Notes: generated from the sequence alone by a model not told the origin. Counted from the first letter of the stretch, positions 1 through 11,108 are shown. The stretch is 64,000 nt of DNA from Okapia johnstoni (GCA_024291935.2 JAGTYA010000024.1:8618001-8682000), one strand, 5' to 3'. Numbers and translations: made by a program.

Positions 1-1563
1 CGGGTCGCCCAAGTCGGCTCTCCCTGCTCGCCTGTCCGCCTGCTTCGCTTATCTGCTGGATGGACACGACTTCAGGACCCTGAGCCAGGACTGGAAGGAG
101 GGAGGCCCCGACTGCATTCTGCTCCAGCCTTATTCACCTACTACTCCTCTGTCATCATCCTTACTCACATCTCCAGCATTCCACCTTCCACCACTGTTTT
201 CACCTTTAGACTGAGCACCAGGAACAAAAAGCATCCAGTCTTTGCTAAGGAAAATAGAGGAACATGTGGAAGGGAATCAGGGGCTTCTCCCAGAATGCAC
301 TGACAGATCTATCCTCCTACTTTGACAAATATACCTTCATAAAGACACTCTGAAAAATGTTTTGTTTTGCTTTTTTATACAGAGAATGTCATCAAAGTAC
401 CAAAGATGACTGTATCTAATTATCATTAAGGATATTCAGGTGTTTTGTTAAAGGAGCAGCAATATTAGACGAGTGAAAAAACAAAGATGCGATAATTCAT
501 ATATTATTATATCTTCATTCCATAAAACCTATTTTTCTTGCTTTGATTTCAGCAAAATGATCAATTGGGTTGCCATAATTAAATTTTCACATAATGTATA
601 TTCTACTGATAGTAATGCCTAATTAGACAATCTTTCTTCAGTCTTTTTGTTTGTTTGTTTTAAATTTCAATTTTGGGGAACTTTGTTGTGCGGAGGTAGT
701 AGCAACTCGAATTGAAAAAAAATCTTAAAACAATACTCAAATTTAGAGATGAGCTATGAATGTTACATAACAGGTGCAAACACTTAAATGGTGTGTATAT
801 GATAAATTATCATTAGCATAGAACATATTACAATTTATTGTAGTGGCATTATATAGATCCCTATCTCTTGCATCACAATTGTTACCATCTCATGCAGCAA
901 TGTCTAGATTCATAACAGTATAGAATTGGTGCCAGGCTTCTTGCATGTAATGTCTTACCTGCATTTACAAATTTAAGTGCAAAATGTATTGTTTAACATT
1001 GCAGAATGTTCCTCAGCCATCATATGCTACTATTGCAAACACCATGCTACCCGCTGGAACACGAAGTGAAGCAAGAAAATGGATGCTGAGCCCTTGCTCG
1101 GAAACAATACCCCCTTACACACGAATCTGTGCATTAATGTGCTCAGAGAGGAAGGATGTGACAAGCTAATTAATTTGTATTTTCTCTTACCTAAGGGCTT
1201 TCGCCAGTCTTCCCCCACACTCCAAGCAGTGGCTGTCAGCAATTTCAGCAGCAGTGCAAACCTACCGGCACTGGGATGCAACCGTCTTTTGTTTGGAGGA
1301 CGAGGCAGGAGATGTGGAGAAGAGCGTTTATTTCCCTGGGGCCAAGTGCAGTTAGGTCTGAGCAGATGTTGAGGGTTATGCCTTACTCTGTGCAGTGCGG
1401 AGCACTGGGTGCCAAGTGGCAGATGCCCATGTGGTCCTTAATAAATGACTTTTGGGGTACTTTTGATATCAAGGACCCCCTAATGGGCAGGAGCATCTCT
1501 GACCACTTGTAATGGTGGCACTGAGCTATGGTCACGGAGGTCCTGTATCACACTGAATATACT
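1..1563. other. Unassigned non-coding DNA, 3'-UTR-like in composition
   Basis: I do not recognise a gene or repeat family here. The first 60 bases are GC- and CpG-rich, then the sequence turns AT-rich with many stops in all frames, resembling a UTR or an old retroposed transcript. Open frames are all under 100 codons and show no familiar domain. The last 300 bases carry a GC-richer stretch with AATAAATGAC near 1440-1449, which could be a poly(A) signal of an old LTR or transcript. An exon of a gene lying left of the window cannot be excluded. Confidence 0.3.
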
Positions 1564-1575
1564 TGATATTAACAT

Positions 1576-1800
1576 TCTGAGCCATGCTAAGTCGCTTCAG
1601 TCCTGTCCGACTCTTTGTGACCCTATGGACTGTGTAGCCACCAGTCTCCTCTCTCCATGGGATTCTCCAGGCAAGAATACAGAAGTGGGTACCCATGCCC
1701 TCCTCCAGGGGATCTTCCCAACCCCAGGGATCGAACCCACGTCTCCTGCGGCTCCCTCATCGTAGGCAGATTCTTTACTGCTGAGCCGCCGGGGAAGCCC
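1576..1800 (-). mobile_element. Bov-tA SINE
   Basis: Reverse-complement Bov-tA: the Bov-A body (GTCCGACTCTTTGTGACC...) is followed by the tRNA-like head ending GGGGAAGCCC. It is flanked by a 12-bp target-site duplication, TGATATTAACAT at 1564-1575 and TGATGTTAACAT at 1801-1812 (one mismatch), so both ends are defined. Confidence 0.9.
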
Positions 1801-1822
1801 TGATGTTAACATACCCTTTTAT

Positions 1823-2189
1823 TTATTTATTTTTATTAAAAAAATATGTATTAATTTAATTTTGGCTGTGCTGGGTCTTCATTGCTGAGCAGGCTTTCTC
1901 TAGTCGTGGTGAGCAAGGGCTTATTCTATGTTGCCGTGTGTGGGTTTTTCATTGCAACGGCTTCTCTTGTTGCTGAGCACAGGCTTTACATGTGTGAGCT
2001 TCAGTAGTTGCAGCACATGGGCTCAGGAGTTGTGGCTCCCAGTTTCTAGAGTGCAGGCTCAATAGTTATGACACATGAGCTTAGTTGTTCCACAAAATGT
2101 AGGATCCCCTTGAACTAGGGATCGTACCTGTGTCCCCTATGTTGGCAGGCAGATTCTTAACCACTGGACCACCAGGGAAGTCCAGGACC
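1823..2189 (-). mobile_element. CHR-2-type tRNA-Glu SINE, near full length
   Basis: Antisense copy running from an AT-rich tail through 'GGCTGTGCTGGGTCTTC' to the tRNA-derived head 'CCACTGGACCACCAGGGAAG'. An 11-bp duplication TACCCTTTTAT occurs at 1812-1822 and 2190-2200. Its left copy overlaps the last base of the right-hand duplication of the neighbouring Bov-tA. Confidence 0.85.
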
Positions 2190-2223
2190 TACCCTTTTAT
2201 ATGTGAGGAGGGCAATACCCACA

Positions 2224-2496
2224 GAGAAGGACATGGCAACCCACTCCAGTGTTCTTGCCTAGAGAATCCCATGGACAGAGGAGCCTAGTGGATCACTGTC
2301 CATGGGGTCACACAGAGTCGGACACGACTGAAGTGACTTAGCATGTGTGCATGCATTGGAGAAGGAAATGGCAACCCACTCCAGTATTCTTGCCTGGAGA
2401 ATCCCAGGGATGGAGGAGCCTGGTGAGCTGCCGTCTGTGGGGTCGCACAGGGTCGGACACGACTGAAGCAACTTAGCAGCAGCAGCGGCAGCAGGG
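2224..2496 (+). mobile_element. Bov-A2 SINE (two Bov-A units)
   Basis: Two consecutive Bov-A monomers are seen, each starting GAGAAGG-A-ATGGCAACCCACTCCAGT and ending in GTCGGACACGACTGAAG. They are followed by a short AGC/GCA simple tail at 2476-2495. The dimeric structure without the tRNA head is diagnostic of Bov-A2. Confidence 0.85.
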
Positions 2497-3449
2497 TAAT
2501 TCCCAGAGAAGGTGGAGTTTGAGGGCTGGGCAGACACCCTAACAGGTGGACATTATAAACACCACCTCTCACATCGCCATAGCATTATAACCAACACCTT
2601 AATATCACCACTGGATTATAACTGTCACCTTCTCCGTGACCATTGTCAGGTTCCCCATCAGTCCTAGGCCTGGGAAGATCTGTGTTTTTTTGCCTTTCAG
2701 CAGTTACTCACCTTTCTCCTGGAACTCTTGCCCTGATCTTGGCCACTTTTTCTCCCACTCTCAGTCCTTATGCTCCCAGAGTGGGGTAACGTGACTCAGA
2801 GGGGCACTTGACCTAGGTCTGGGTCAAAAAATCTATCACATCTCTCTGGCTTACAGCACTTCATTTAATTTGATTATAGCTGAGGGACTTTTGCTTCGAT
2901 GGCTGAAACAAAGCTTCCCTCTCTTCTCTGCTGTGCAGAAACCTGGGAAGACAGATCCCTGAGAGGACAGTCTGCCTGAGAACAGAGTCAACAGACAGCA
3001 GAGAGAGTGAAAACCAACCTTGATGAGCGGAGCCTCTGTACCTTGTCATATCTAAAGCAAACCTACACATGGGCTACACTGTGTAAGCCAGTACTTTTTT
3101 TTTTTGTAGGGTTGAGTTTTTAGTCACTTACAACCAAAATCAACCAGAAGGAAACCCATCATTGTCTCCCAAACTAGGTCCCGTCCTCACAGTGCCTGTA
3201 GCGTTGAATAGGTGCAGCCTTGGTTTGCCTGCCATTCTGACCCATCTCCACCCTAACTCCTCAGGTGTGCTCACCAGATCCCTCCAGGTTTGTGGTAAAG
3301 CTGGCTCAGAAAGAAGAGCAGCAGAAATTCCCATAAAGAGTCAGGAGGCCAGAGTTATGGTCTTGACTTGGGCATGAACTCACTTTTGGTCTGGAGCAAG
3401 TCACTCCCTCTCTCTGGCCTTAGGTTCTCACGTGTTACAAGGAGGAAAG
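2497..3449. other. Non-coding intergenic DNA
   Basis: No gene or confident repeat is seen. There is a T-run at 3092-3101. Frames open in this interval are short and lack recognisable domains. Confidence 0.4.
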
Positions 3450-3780
3450 TGGATCAGACCATTGGTTCCCCAAAACTGTTCCTAGGGTGGATTCCAGTTT
3501 GGTCCATGACGTTTACCTGAAATGCCTGTTTTGGTTTTTTTTGACCATGTTGGGCAGCTTGGGGGATCTTAGTTCCCCAACCAGGGGTTGCCCTAGGCCG
3601 TTGGCAGTGAAGGCGCCTAGTCCTAACCACTGGACCACTAGAGGACCCCCCTGGGGTGCTTGTTAACAAGACCAACACCAGGCCTCCACCCTTGAAGACT
3701 CTAACTGGGTAGAGCTGGGGTGGAGTCAGGGAGCAAAGACTGCAACATTGGTTCAGGCTGACTTTACTGCTCTGACTGCC
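3450..3780. mobile_element. Old hAT-Charlie (MER5A-like) element split by a CHR SINE
   Basis: The phrases 'GGTTCCCCAAAACTGTTCCTAGGGTGG' (in part) on the left and 'CTTGTTAACAAGACCAACACCAGGCCTCCACCC' (in part) on the right resemble a MER5A-class non-autonomous hAT element. A CHR SINE interrupts it. The match is by eye and the orientation was not fixed. Confidence 0.4.
3528..3654 (-). mobile_element. CHR-2-type SINE, truncated
   Basis: Antisense copy with 'GGGGGATCTTAGTTCCCCAAC' in the body and the head 'CCTAACCACTGGACCACTAG'. It lies inside the MER5A-like repeat. Confidence 0.75.
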
Positions 3781-3952
3781 CTTCCTGGAGATTCTAGATC
3801 TAACATATTATCTCTTGCAGCTGAAAGTAGCTCTCATAGTTGGCTTATTCAGTTGACTGAACCTAGTACTCAACGTGACCTGTATTCAGTGAGACTGAGA
3901 TATCAGCATTTACCTGGTGAATGTGTCTGATGTCTAAAAGATAGGATTGTTG

Positions 3953-4143
3953 GGACGTTCCTGGTGGTCCAGTGGTTAAACTCCGTGCTCCCAATGCAGA
4001 GGGCCTGAATTCCCTCCCCAGTGGGAGAATTAGATCCCACATGACCCAAATGAAAAAGAGAGAGCCTGCATGCTGAAATGAAGATCCATGATCTGGTGTG
4101 ATACAACTCCAGCACAGTCAAGTCAACAAATAAATATTAAAAA
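3953..4143 (+). mobile_element. CHR-2-type SINE
   Basis: Sense copy: tRNA-derived head 'TTCCTGGTGGTCCAGTGGTTAA', B-box-like region, 'AGATCCCACATG', and a tail of AAATAAATATTAAAAAG. Confidence 0.8.
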
Positions 4144-5017
4144 GTTAGGAATGTTGGAGAAGATTTAGCACATGAAATTGCACATACTCCCTGCTCCCAT
4201 CAAGGACATTCCCAAGGGGACTCAGAGGGTAGTTTTTCACCTAGGTGTTGGGATAAGCATGAGAGACAGCAGCATCAGTAACCTTGAAAAATGTTATGGT
4301 GGATGTCCTCTGTGGTTTGGATATTGAAAGAGGCGCCCCTGAAATGGGCTCCCTGACTTCACTGGAGATGACAGGATCCTAGAGGAACACAGGAAAAGTG
4401 GCTGAACTGCCAGAGACAAGGCGGGGGTCTTCCCTGTTCTCTGTGGCAGAAGGAAGTGATAATTAGAATCTTCTGGCTTGCAGCGATCTTTGATCAGAGT
4501 GTCTCTCGGAATGAAACAGATAAACAACTTAATAAATATGATAGAGTTACATAAGAGGAAAACGACAACAATGACAACAAAACCATGTCTTAGGGCCAGA
4601 AGCCTGACCTAAATTGTCACAATGGAGCATCTCAATCCGTCAGCTAATTTCCACGTCTCAGCCGGTTCACAGACCTGAAGTCCTAGGAGGCCAGGTCCCT
4701 GGAGGGAGGACTTCGTGGCACTGCCACAAGTGTATGCCACAATCTTCCTCCAAGAAAGGGGGACGGGGGAAATCCAGACCTTTTAGGGATTACTGGACAT
4801 TAGCTTTGAATGGATGCTAATATCTGGGAACCCAAGAATCAACGCGTGCAAAACTAAACTACTGATCTATCTCCTGTTCCCCCATATCTCTCTCACTACT
4901 GCCTTTCTCAGTCAATCCCTCTCTGTCTCTGTGTCCTTCCAATTAATTGCTCAGGCCAAAACCTCGGAGTAATCTCGGACATCTCTCTCTCTCTCTCTTA
5001 CATTCCATGTTTCCCAA
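4144..5017. other. Non-coding intergenic DNA
   Basis: No gene or recognisable repeat apart from a (CT)n microsatellite at about 4983-4998. Confidence 0.4.
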
Positions 5018-5115
5018 TGCAGGTGGCCCGGGGTTCAATCCCTGGTCAGGGAACTAGATCCCACAATGTCGCAACTAAGACCCAGCAAAGTCAAATATAT
5101 ATATACATTTTTTAA
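5018..5115 (+). mobile_element. CHR-2-type SINE fragment
   Basis: Sense fragment lacking the first part of the head: CAATGCAGGTGGCCCGGGGT, then 'GGGAACTAGATCCCACAATG', 'CAACTAAGACCCAGC' and an AT-rich (TA)n tail. Confidence 0.7.
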
Positions 5116-5179
5116 AAAGATCAAATCTCATGTCTTCTGAAGATGGAGCCATTTTAAAAATCTCTATTGAATATGCTAC

Positions 5180-5314
5180 TGTCTTGCTTCTGTTTCATGT
5201 TCTGATTTTTTGGCTGAGAGGTATGTGGGATCCTAGCTCCCCGACTAGGAATCGAACCCACACCTCCTGCCTTGGAAGGTGAAGCCTTAACCACTGGACC
5301 ACCAGGGGAGTCCC
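5180..5314 (-). mobile_element. CHR-2-type SINE, 5' part
   Basis: Antisense copy ending with 'AACCACTGGACCACCAGGGG' and containing 'GGGATCCTAGCTCCCCGAC'. Confidence 0.8.
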
Positions 5315-5771
5315 TAAATCTCCCTTCTTCTAACCTCACCCTGAGAGTTCACTCTCAGCGTAACAGTTTGATCAGTCTTTTAAAAACATGAGTCAATCCT
5401 GTCACTTTATCTGCTCAAATCCCAGAAAAAAGTCTCCTCACTTCCCTCGAGAGAAAGCCCGAGTCCTCACTGACTTGCAGGGCTTTCCATGACCTGGCCC
5501 TGCTGGCTCTCTGGCCCGATGGCCTGCTCTTCTCCCCCGCACTCACTTTGCCCAAGGTACTTTCGGCCTCTGGCCTGTTCCTTGACCGCGCTGACCACAC
5601 CCACCTCAGGGCCTTTGACCCTCTGCCTGGGGTGCCCTTTCTCTAGGTCTCCACTCTGACGCCTCTTTCACTTCCTTGAGGACTTTACTGATGTCTCACC
5701 CAGTGAGACCTGCCCTGACCGTTTACTAAGTCAGTCAGCCCCTTTCTGCAACATTCCCAATCCTTTCCTTA
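5315..5771. other. Non-coding intergenic DNA
   Basis: GC-moderate sequence without convincing coding potential. The 'CTGACTTGCAGGGCTTTCCATGACC' region (in part) looks like an old L2-type remnant, but I cannot assign it securely. Confidence 0.3.
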
Positions 5772-6213
5772 AAATTAATTTTTGTTTTAGTTGATTTACA
5801 ATGATATGTGAGTTTCTGCTGTACAGAAAAGCAAATCTGCTATACACGTATCCACTCTTTTTTAGATTCTTTTCCTACGTCGGTCATGGCAGAGTATCGA
5901 GTGGAGTTCCCTATGCTAAGGTGAGAGGTGAAGTTGCTCAGTCGTGTGCAACTCTTTGCGATCCCATGGACTGTAGCCACCAGGCTCCTCCGTCCATGGA
6001 ATATTTTCAGTCAAGAGTACTGGAGTGGGTTGCCATTTCCTTCTCCAGGGGATCTTCCCGACCAGGGGATTGAACCCAGGTCTCCGGTATTGCAGGCAGA
6101 CGCTTTACCCTCTCAGCCACCAGGGGAGCCCATACAGTAGGTCCTTGTTGGTTATTTGTTTTATATATAGTAGTGTGTACATGTCGATCCTTTTTACTCT
6201 GCTCTACTTTCCT
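5772..6213 (-). mobile_element. Artiodactyl LINE-1 3' fragment (antisense), interrupted
   Basis: 'TTTAGTTGATTTACAATG', 'TGTACAGAAAAGCAAATCTG' and, beyond the SINE, 'TACAGTAGGTCCTTGTTGGT' and 'TAGTGTGTACATGTCGATCC' are hallmarks of the reverse strand of artiodactyl L1 3' sequence. A Bov-tA copy splits the element. Confidence 0.75.
5925..6131 (-). mobile_element. Bov-tA SINE nested in L1
   Basis: Complete antisense Bov-tA, from 'GAAGTTGCTCAGTCGTG' to the head ending 'CAGCCACCAGGGGAGCCC'. It lies between two halves of an L1 fragment, so it is younger than that L1. Confidence 0.88.
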
Positions 6214-6432
6214 TTGGGACTTCCCAGGCAGCTCAGTGGTAAAGAATCCACCTGCCAATTCAGGAGACTTGGGTTTGATCCTTGAGTTGGGAAGATCCCC
6301 TGGAGGAGAAAATGACAACCCACTCCAGTATTCTTGCCTGGAAAATCCCATGGACAGAGGAGCCTGGTGGGCTACAGCCCATGGGGTTGCAAGAGTTGGA
6401 CACAGCTTAAGAATGAACACAGCATAGCACTT
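6214..6432 (+). mobile_element. Bov-tA SINE
   Basis: Sense copy with head 'GGGACTTCCCAGGCAGCTCA', body 'GATCCCCTGGAGGAG' and 'CATGGACAGAGGAGCCTGG', and 3' end near 'GTTGGACACAGC'. It abuts the right edge of the L1 fragment. Confidence 0.88.
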
Positions 6433-6530
6433 TTTCTTTGCTTCTTCTTGACTTTTTAAAAAAACCTATCACATTCTAACACACTGAATAATTTACTTGT
6501 TTGTGCTCATAAATATCTGCCCACCCCCGC

Positions 6531-6571
6531 CACACACACGTGCGCGCGCACACACACATACACACACACAT
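6531..6571. repeat. (CA)n-rich microsatellite
   Basis: Interrupted CA/CG dinucleotide tract (ACACACACGTGCGCGCGCAC and following). Confidence 0.85.
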
Positions 6572-6574
6572 GAA

Positions 6575-6692
6575 TGTAAGTTCAGTGAAGACAGGAATCT
6601 CTGTTTGGTTCACTGATATATCCCAAGCACCTGGAACAGTAGCCAGTGCCCAGTGGGTGCTCAATACATTCATTTCATGAATGAATTTTGAA
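6575..6692 (+). mobile_element. L2 3'-end remnant
   Basis: 'GTGAAGACAGGAATCTCTGT', 'AACAGTAGCCAGTGCCC', 'GGGTGCTCAATACATTCATT' and 'ATGAATGAA' follow the order of an L2 3' terminus with its TGAA-type tail. Confidence 0.65.
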
Positions 6693-7251
6693 GAGCCCCT
6701 GGGGGGACTGTGAAGGGGACCAGGGAGTTTCTTGAGAGGATGGGCCTTGGGACCAGAGTGATACGAATTTTAGGCCCTAGACGCCCTTCCAGAACCATGC
6801 AGTTTCCCTTTCTGGGCAGTGACACAAGAGGGGAAGTCTGATGAAGGGTTCTTGGAAGGGGTTCTCACTCTCAAGGAGACACTGAAGGAAAAGGCCCTTT
6901 TCCTTCTCTGGATGTGATTCTTAGAACTATTCTATCATCTTGGGACCGTGGGGACAGCAAGTTTAAGGAAAAATGTATGTGGGTTGGTGGGGGAGGGGGA
7001 AGGGACATGTGGATAATCAGAGTCCTTTACTCATAATGTGCCCTTGGGGAAGGGCTCACTGCCCCCACCAGTCAGCTGCAGTTAGTTGACTGCCTATGGC
7101 TGTCACCTCCTTCAGGTCTGTCTCAGCTGCTGGGAGTCCCCCTTCCCAAGGTCACATCCTCTTGGGGGGTGGCCCACATCTAGTGATTGAGGGAGGTGAG
7201 GGTATAAAGTAGTTCTAGCCCAAATGGAACTCTGATGGGCAGTACTTGCTC
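6693..7251. other. Non-coding intergenic DNA
   Basis: No gene, RNA or recognisable repeat seen. The region is purine-rich in places (6980-7005). Confidence 0.4.
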
Positions 7252-7390
7252 CAAAGCATGCTTAGTTGTGGCCAACTCTTTGCAACCCCATGGACTGTAA
7301 CCTGCCAGGTTTCTCTGTCTTTGGAATTTTCCAGGAAAGAATCCTGGATTGGGTTACCGTTTCCTTCTCCAGGGGTGCCAAAGCATGGGT
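7252..7390 (-). mobile_element. Bov-tA SINE fragment
   Basis: Antisense Bov-A body ('CCAACTCTTTGCAACCCCAT', 'GTTACCGTTTCCTTCTCC'). The tRNA-like head is missing or too diverged to see. Confidence 0.75.
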
Positions 7391-7814
7391 TGAATCAAAG
7401 ACCTTCATGGTACTATGTCCCCGTAAGGAAGAATACAGGAATACAGGAACCGTGGGGGTGAAGCACCAGTGACTCCACTTACCCTTACTCTGATAATCCC
7501 CTGGAGACCTCCTGCTTACCAGCTTGGCCACTGCAAGGTTAGGGGTCCTGGTTCTCAAAGGGGGCACACTTTCGCCCAAAAAAGTTACACTGAATTCTAA
7601 GCTATGTCTGTTTCCTGGGTGCTTTGGACTCGTTGTATCCAGGGACCAGAAGTCAAGAAGCGAGCTTACTATCCTGGCAGGAGTGTTCAACCTGATTACG
7701 GATAGGCTGCTCCATGGGGCACGGAGGAGTAACTGTGGATCCCAGATGATATACTTGGCTGCTTCTTGGTAGTCCCCAGCCCAGCTGTAACTGTAAATGG
7801 CTGGGTAAGTTCCC

Positions 7815-8107
7815 TGAATATTCATTGGAAGGACTGATGCTAAAGCTCCAATACTTTGGCCACCTGATGCGAAGAACTAACTCACTGGAAAAGACTCTGA
7901 TGCTGGGAAAGATTGAGGGCAGGAGGGAAAAGGGGTGACAGAGGATGAGATGGTTGGATGGCATCACTGACTCAATGGACGTAAGTTTGAGCAAAGTCTG
8001 GGAGATGGTGAAGGACAGGGAAACCTGGTGTGCTGCAGTCCATGGGGTCACAAAGAGTTGGACACGACTGAGCGACTGAACAACAACAGTAACAACAACA
8101 ACAAAGA
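7815..8107 (+). mobile_element. BovB (RTE) LINE, 3'-terminal fragment
   Basis: 'GAATATTCATTGGAAGGACT' begins the BovB end of ORF and 3' UTR, followed by 'GATGAGATGGTTGGATGGCA' and 'CTCAATGGACGTAAGTTTGA'. It terminates in 'GACACGACTGAGCGACTGAA' and an AACAAC-type tail. It is strongly 5'-truncated, as expected for target-primed reverse transcription. Confidence 0.9.
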
Positions 8108-8407
8108 TAACCCTGGCTTGAGAAGAGCATGGTGCCAGGGGCTCAGGCACCCTGAGGGTCTGGATCATGCCACCAAGTGAGCCACTGCATGGTCGCTGAG
8201 GGTTGAGGGCAATGTGGCATGGGTCGCGGAGGCGGGAGATCACCAGAGAGGCCGCAGTGGTGGGAGCTGTGGCTCTTTCCACTAACATTCCTTCCTGAAT
8301 TCCCTCAGGAAGAGGGCCAGAGGACTCCTGAAGGAGCTGCTCCTTGAATGTGTGTACGGGGCAGTGAATTTGAGGGCTCCAGGTGGTTTGCGGTGGACAC
8401 CAGCTTC

Positions 8408-8434
8408 CAAGGACTGAGTGACTGAACAACAACA
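8408..8434 (+). mobile_element. Very short BovB/Bov-A 3'-tail remnant
   Basis: 'ACTGAGTGACTGAACAACAA' reproduces the terminal bases of BovB/Bov-A plus the start of the AAC tail, with no body upstream. Either an extreme 5'-truncation or a deletion remnant. Confidence 0.5.
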
Positions 8435-8639
8435 TCCACCAGAGGGCAGCCTTCGCCCTTTTAGAAGCTTTCCTGATCAGCCTCCATCTGCCAGCTTTGC
8501 TCCCAGCTCCAATAGCCCAAGGGTCCACACCACTGCTTAGCCTAATGGTGCACCCTCTGGACATCCTTAGCGCCACTGCCCTACCTGGTGAGCGCTCTGA
8601 TGTTATTTATCTTGACACTTGGTGCTTTGTAATACCAGT

Positions 8640-8900
8640 TAACTGATAAGAGCAATGATTCCTTCATTTATGCTTTCCTCCATGTTTCATGAACTATCTT
8701 CACAGACATTACACTCATTCGGTTTGCAAAGAAACTTCGGAAAATAATTTATTATTATGGCCACTTTTCGAAGTGGTAGCTGAGGCTCACAGGTTGAGTG
8801 GCTCGGCCAAAGTTACACAGTAAGCTGCTGCTATCGCTAACATCTAGTAAGCCCTCACTGTGTGACAAGCATGAGCTTAAGAGATGGTTTATTTAATTCT
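8640..8900 (-). mobile_element. MIR SINE, diverged
   Basis: The antisense MIR core order is visible: 'GAGGCTCACAGGTTGAGTGG', 'CCAAAGTTACACAGTAAG', preceded by a degenerate ATTATT tract. Confidence 0.55.
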
Positions 8901-8984
8901 ACAGCAATTAAGACAGTGAAGCAGGGATAGACAGTGGGGACAGACAAAGAGATGACTGGAACACACAGAGTTTATTAATTGTAC

Positions 8985-9570
8985 CATTTAAATCTCCATG
9001 TCCTTACTGAATTTTTGTTTACTTGACCTATCAATTACTATTGCAAATTTCACGATTGATGTTAAAATATTCCACCGTGAGATGATGGATTTGTCCATTT
9101 CTCCCTGTAGTACTTTGAGGCTGCATTATTAAAGCATACCGACTTACAAATGTGCTTTCTCTCTGTGGTGAACTGAGCTTTATTAGCCTGTAGTGACCCT
9201 CTTTATCTCTACTGTTGGTTCTCATCTTACTATAGTCGTTTTTTCCTTTCTATTTATTTTTTGCCTAGTATTTCTTTTTCTAAACTTTGTCAGTCTGTAT
9301 TCATATATTTTAGATCTGTCTTTTGTAAATAGTACATTGCTGGCTTTTGTTCTTTTATTTGGTGTGATATCCTTTAACTTTGAACTGGAGAATTTAGCTC
9401 ATTTACTGAGATTGATATATTTTTATTTATTTCTCTCATCTTGTAATATGCACTATATTTGTTGTACTTTCCCCCTCTGTGTTTTTTTTAAAACATTGTT
9501 ATTTTGGATTGATCTCCCTAACCCTCGCCTCTGTTTTTTTGGAGGTTGTAGACTCTTGTAATGGTTATCG
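8985..9570 (-). mobile_element. LINE-1 ORF2 fragment (antisense), left part
   Basis: T-rich strand with 'TTTGTCCATTTCTCCCTGTA', 'GTGACCCTCTTTATCTCTAC' and 'GCTCATTTACTGAGATTGAT', matching the antisense order of L1 ORF2. The BovB insertion at 9583 separates it from its continuation at 11121. Confidence 0.6.
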
Positions 9571-9582
9571 CAGCAATTCTAA

Positions 9583-11108
9583 GATAGAGCCAGACATCTT
9601 GGAGTGCGAAGTCAAGTGGCCTTGAGGAAGCATCACTATGAACAAAGCTAGTGGAGGTGATGGAATTCCAGTTGAGCTATTTCAAATCCTAAACGATGAT
9701 GCTGTGGAAGTGCTGCACTCAGTATGCCAGCAAATATGGAAAACTCAGCAGTGGCTACAGGACTGGAAAAAATAAGTTTTTGTTTCAATCCCTAAGAAAG
9801 GCAATGCCAAAGAATGTTCAAACTACCACACAATTTCACTCATTTCACTTGCTAGCAAGGTCATGCTCAAAATCCTCCAAGCCAGGCTTCAACAGTATGT
9901 GAACTGAGAACTTCCAGATGTTCAAGCTGGATTTAGGAAAGGCAGAGGAACCAGAGATCAAATTGCCAACATATGGTGGATTATTGAAAAAGCATGAGAA
10001 CTCCAGAAAAACATCTACTTCTGCTTCATTGACTATGCTAAAGCCTTTGACTAAATGGATCACAACAAACTGTGGAAAATTCTTCAAGATGGGAATAGCA
10101 GACCATCTTATCTGCCTCCTGCGAAACCTGTATGCAGGTCAAGAAGCAACAGTTAGAACTGGACATGAAACAATGGACTGGTTCAAAACTGGGAAAAGAA
10201 TACATCAAGGTTGTATATTGTTACCCTACGTATTTAACTTCTACGCAGAGTACATCATGCAAAATGCCGGGCTGGATGAAACACAAGTTGGAATCAAGAT
10301 TGCTGGGAGAAATATCAATAACCTCAGATAAACAGATGATACCACCCTTATGGCAGAAAGTGAAGAATAACTAAAGAGCCTCTTGATGAAGGTGAAAGAG
10401 GAGAGTGAAAAAGCTGGCTTAAAACTCAACATTCAAATAACCAAGAATGGCATATGGTCCCATCACTTCATGGCAAATAGATGGGGAAACAATGGAAAAC
10501 AGTGACAGACTTTATTTTGGGGGGCTCCAAAATCACTGCAGATGGTGACTGCAGCCGTGAAATTAAAAGATGCTTGCTCCTTGGAAGAAAAGTTATGACA
10601 AACCTAGACAGCATATTAAAAAGCAGAGATATTACTTTGCTGACAAAGTTCTGTCCAGTCAAAGCTGTGGTTTTTCCAGTTGTCATGTATGGATGTGAAA
10701 ATTGGACCATAAAGAAGGCTGAATGTTGAATAATTGATACTTTTGAACTGTGGTGTTGGAGAAGACTCTTGAGAATCCCTTGGACTGCAGGGAGATCAAA
10801 CCAGTCAATCTTAAAGGAAATCAGTCCTGAATATTTATTAGAAGGACTGATGCTAAAACTGAAGCTCCAATACTGTGGCCACCTGATTCGAGGAGCCAAC
10901 TCATTGGAAAAGACCCTGATGCTGAGAAAGATAGAAGGAAGGAGATGGGGATGACAGAGAATGATGAGATGGTTAGATGGCATCCCTGACTCAATGGACA
11001 TGCGTTTGAGCAAGCTCCGGGAGATGGTGAAGGACAGGGAAGCCTGGCGTGCTGCAGTCCATGGGGTTGTAAAGAGTCGGACAGGACTGATTGACTGAAC
11101 AGCAACAA
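9583..11108 (+). mobile_element. BovB LINE, 5'-truncated, reverse-transcriptase half
   Basis: About 1.5 kb of BovB. It starts inside the reverse-transcriptase ORF, with 'NKASGGDGIPVELF'-type coding at 9640-9690 and RT core frames at about 9918-10331 and 10481-10729. It runs through the 3' UTR to 'ACTGATTGACTGAACAGCAA'. Stop codons and frame changes break the ORF, so no functional protein is made. A 12-bp duplication CAGCAATTCTAA (9571-9582 and 11109-11120) fixes both ends and shows insertion into an older L1. Confidence 0.93.

Noticed and set aside
6007..6420. 137-codon minus-strand frame
   Set aside because: It runs through two Bov-tA copies, whose translation gives the familiar SINE peptide text; not a gene.
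7262..7825. 187-codon minus-strand frame
   Set aside because: Its end reads through the Bov-tA at 7252-7390 and its start touches the BovB edge. No independent coding evidence.
7653..8576. 307-codon minus-strand frame
   Set aside because: It reads antisense through a BovB 3' fragment (7815-8107) and its AAC tail (translated as valine-rich repeats). No domain of its own.
9193..9561. 122-codon hydrophobic plus-strand frame
   Set aside because: Also T-rich antisense L1 sequence immediately left of the BovB insertion.
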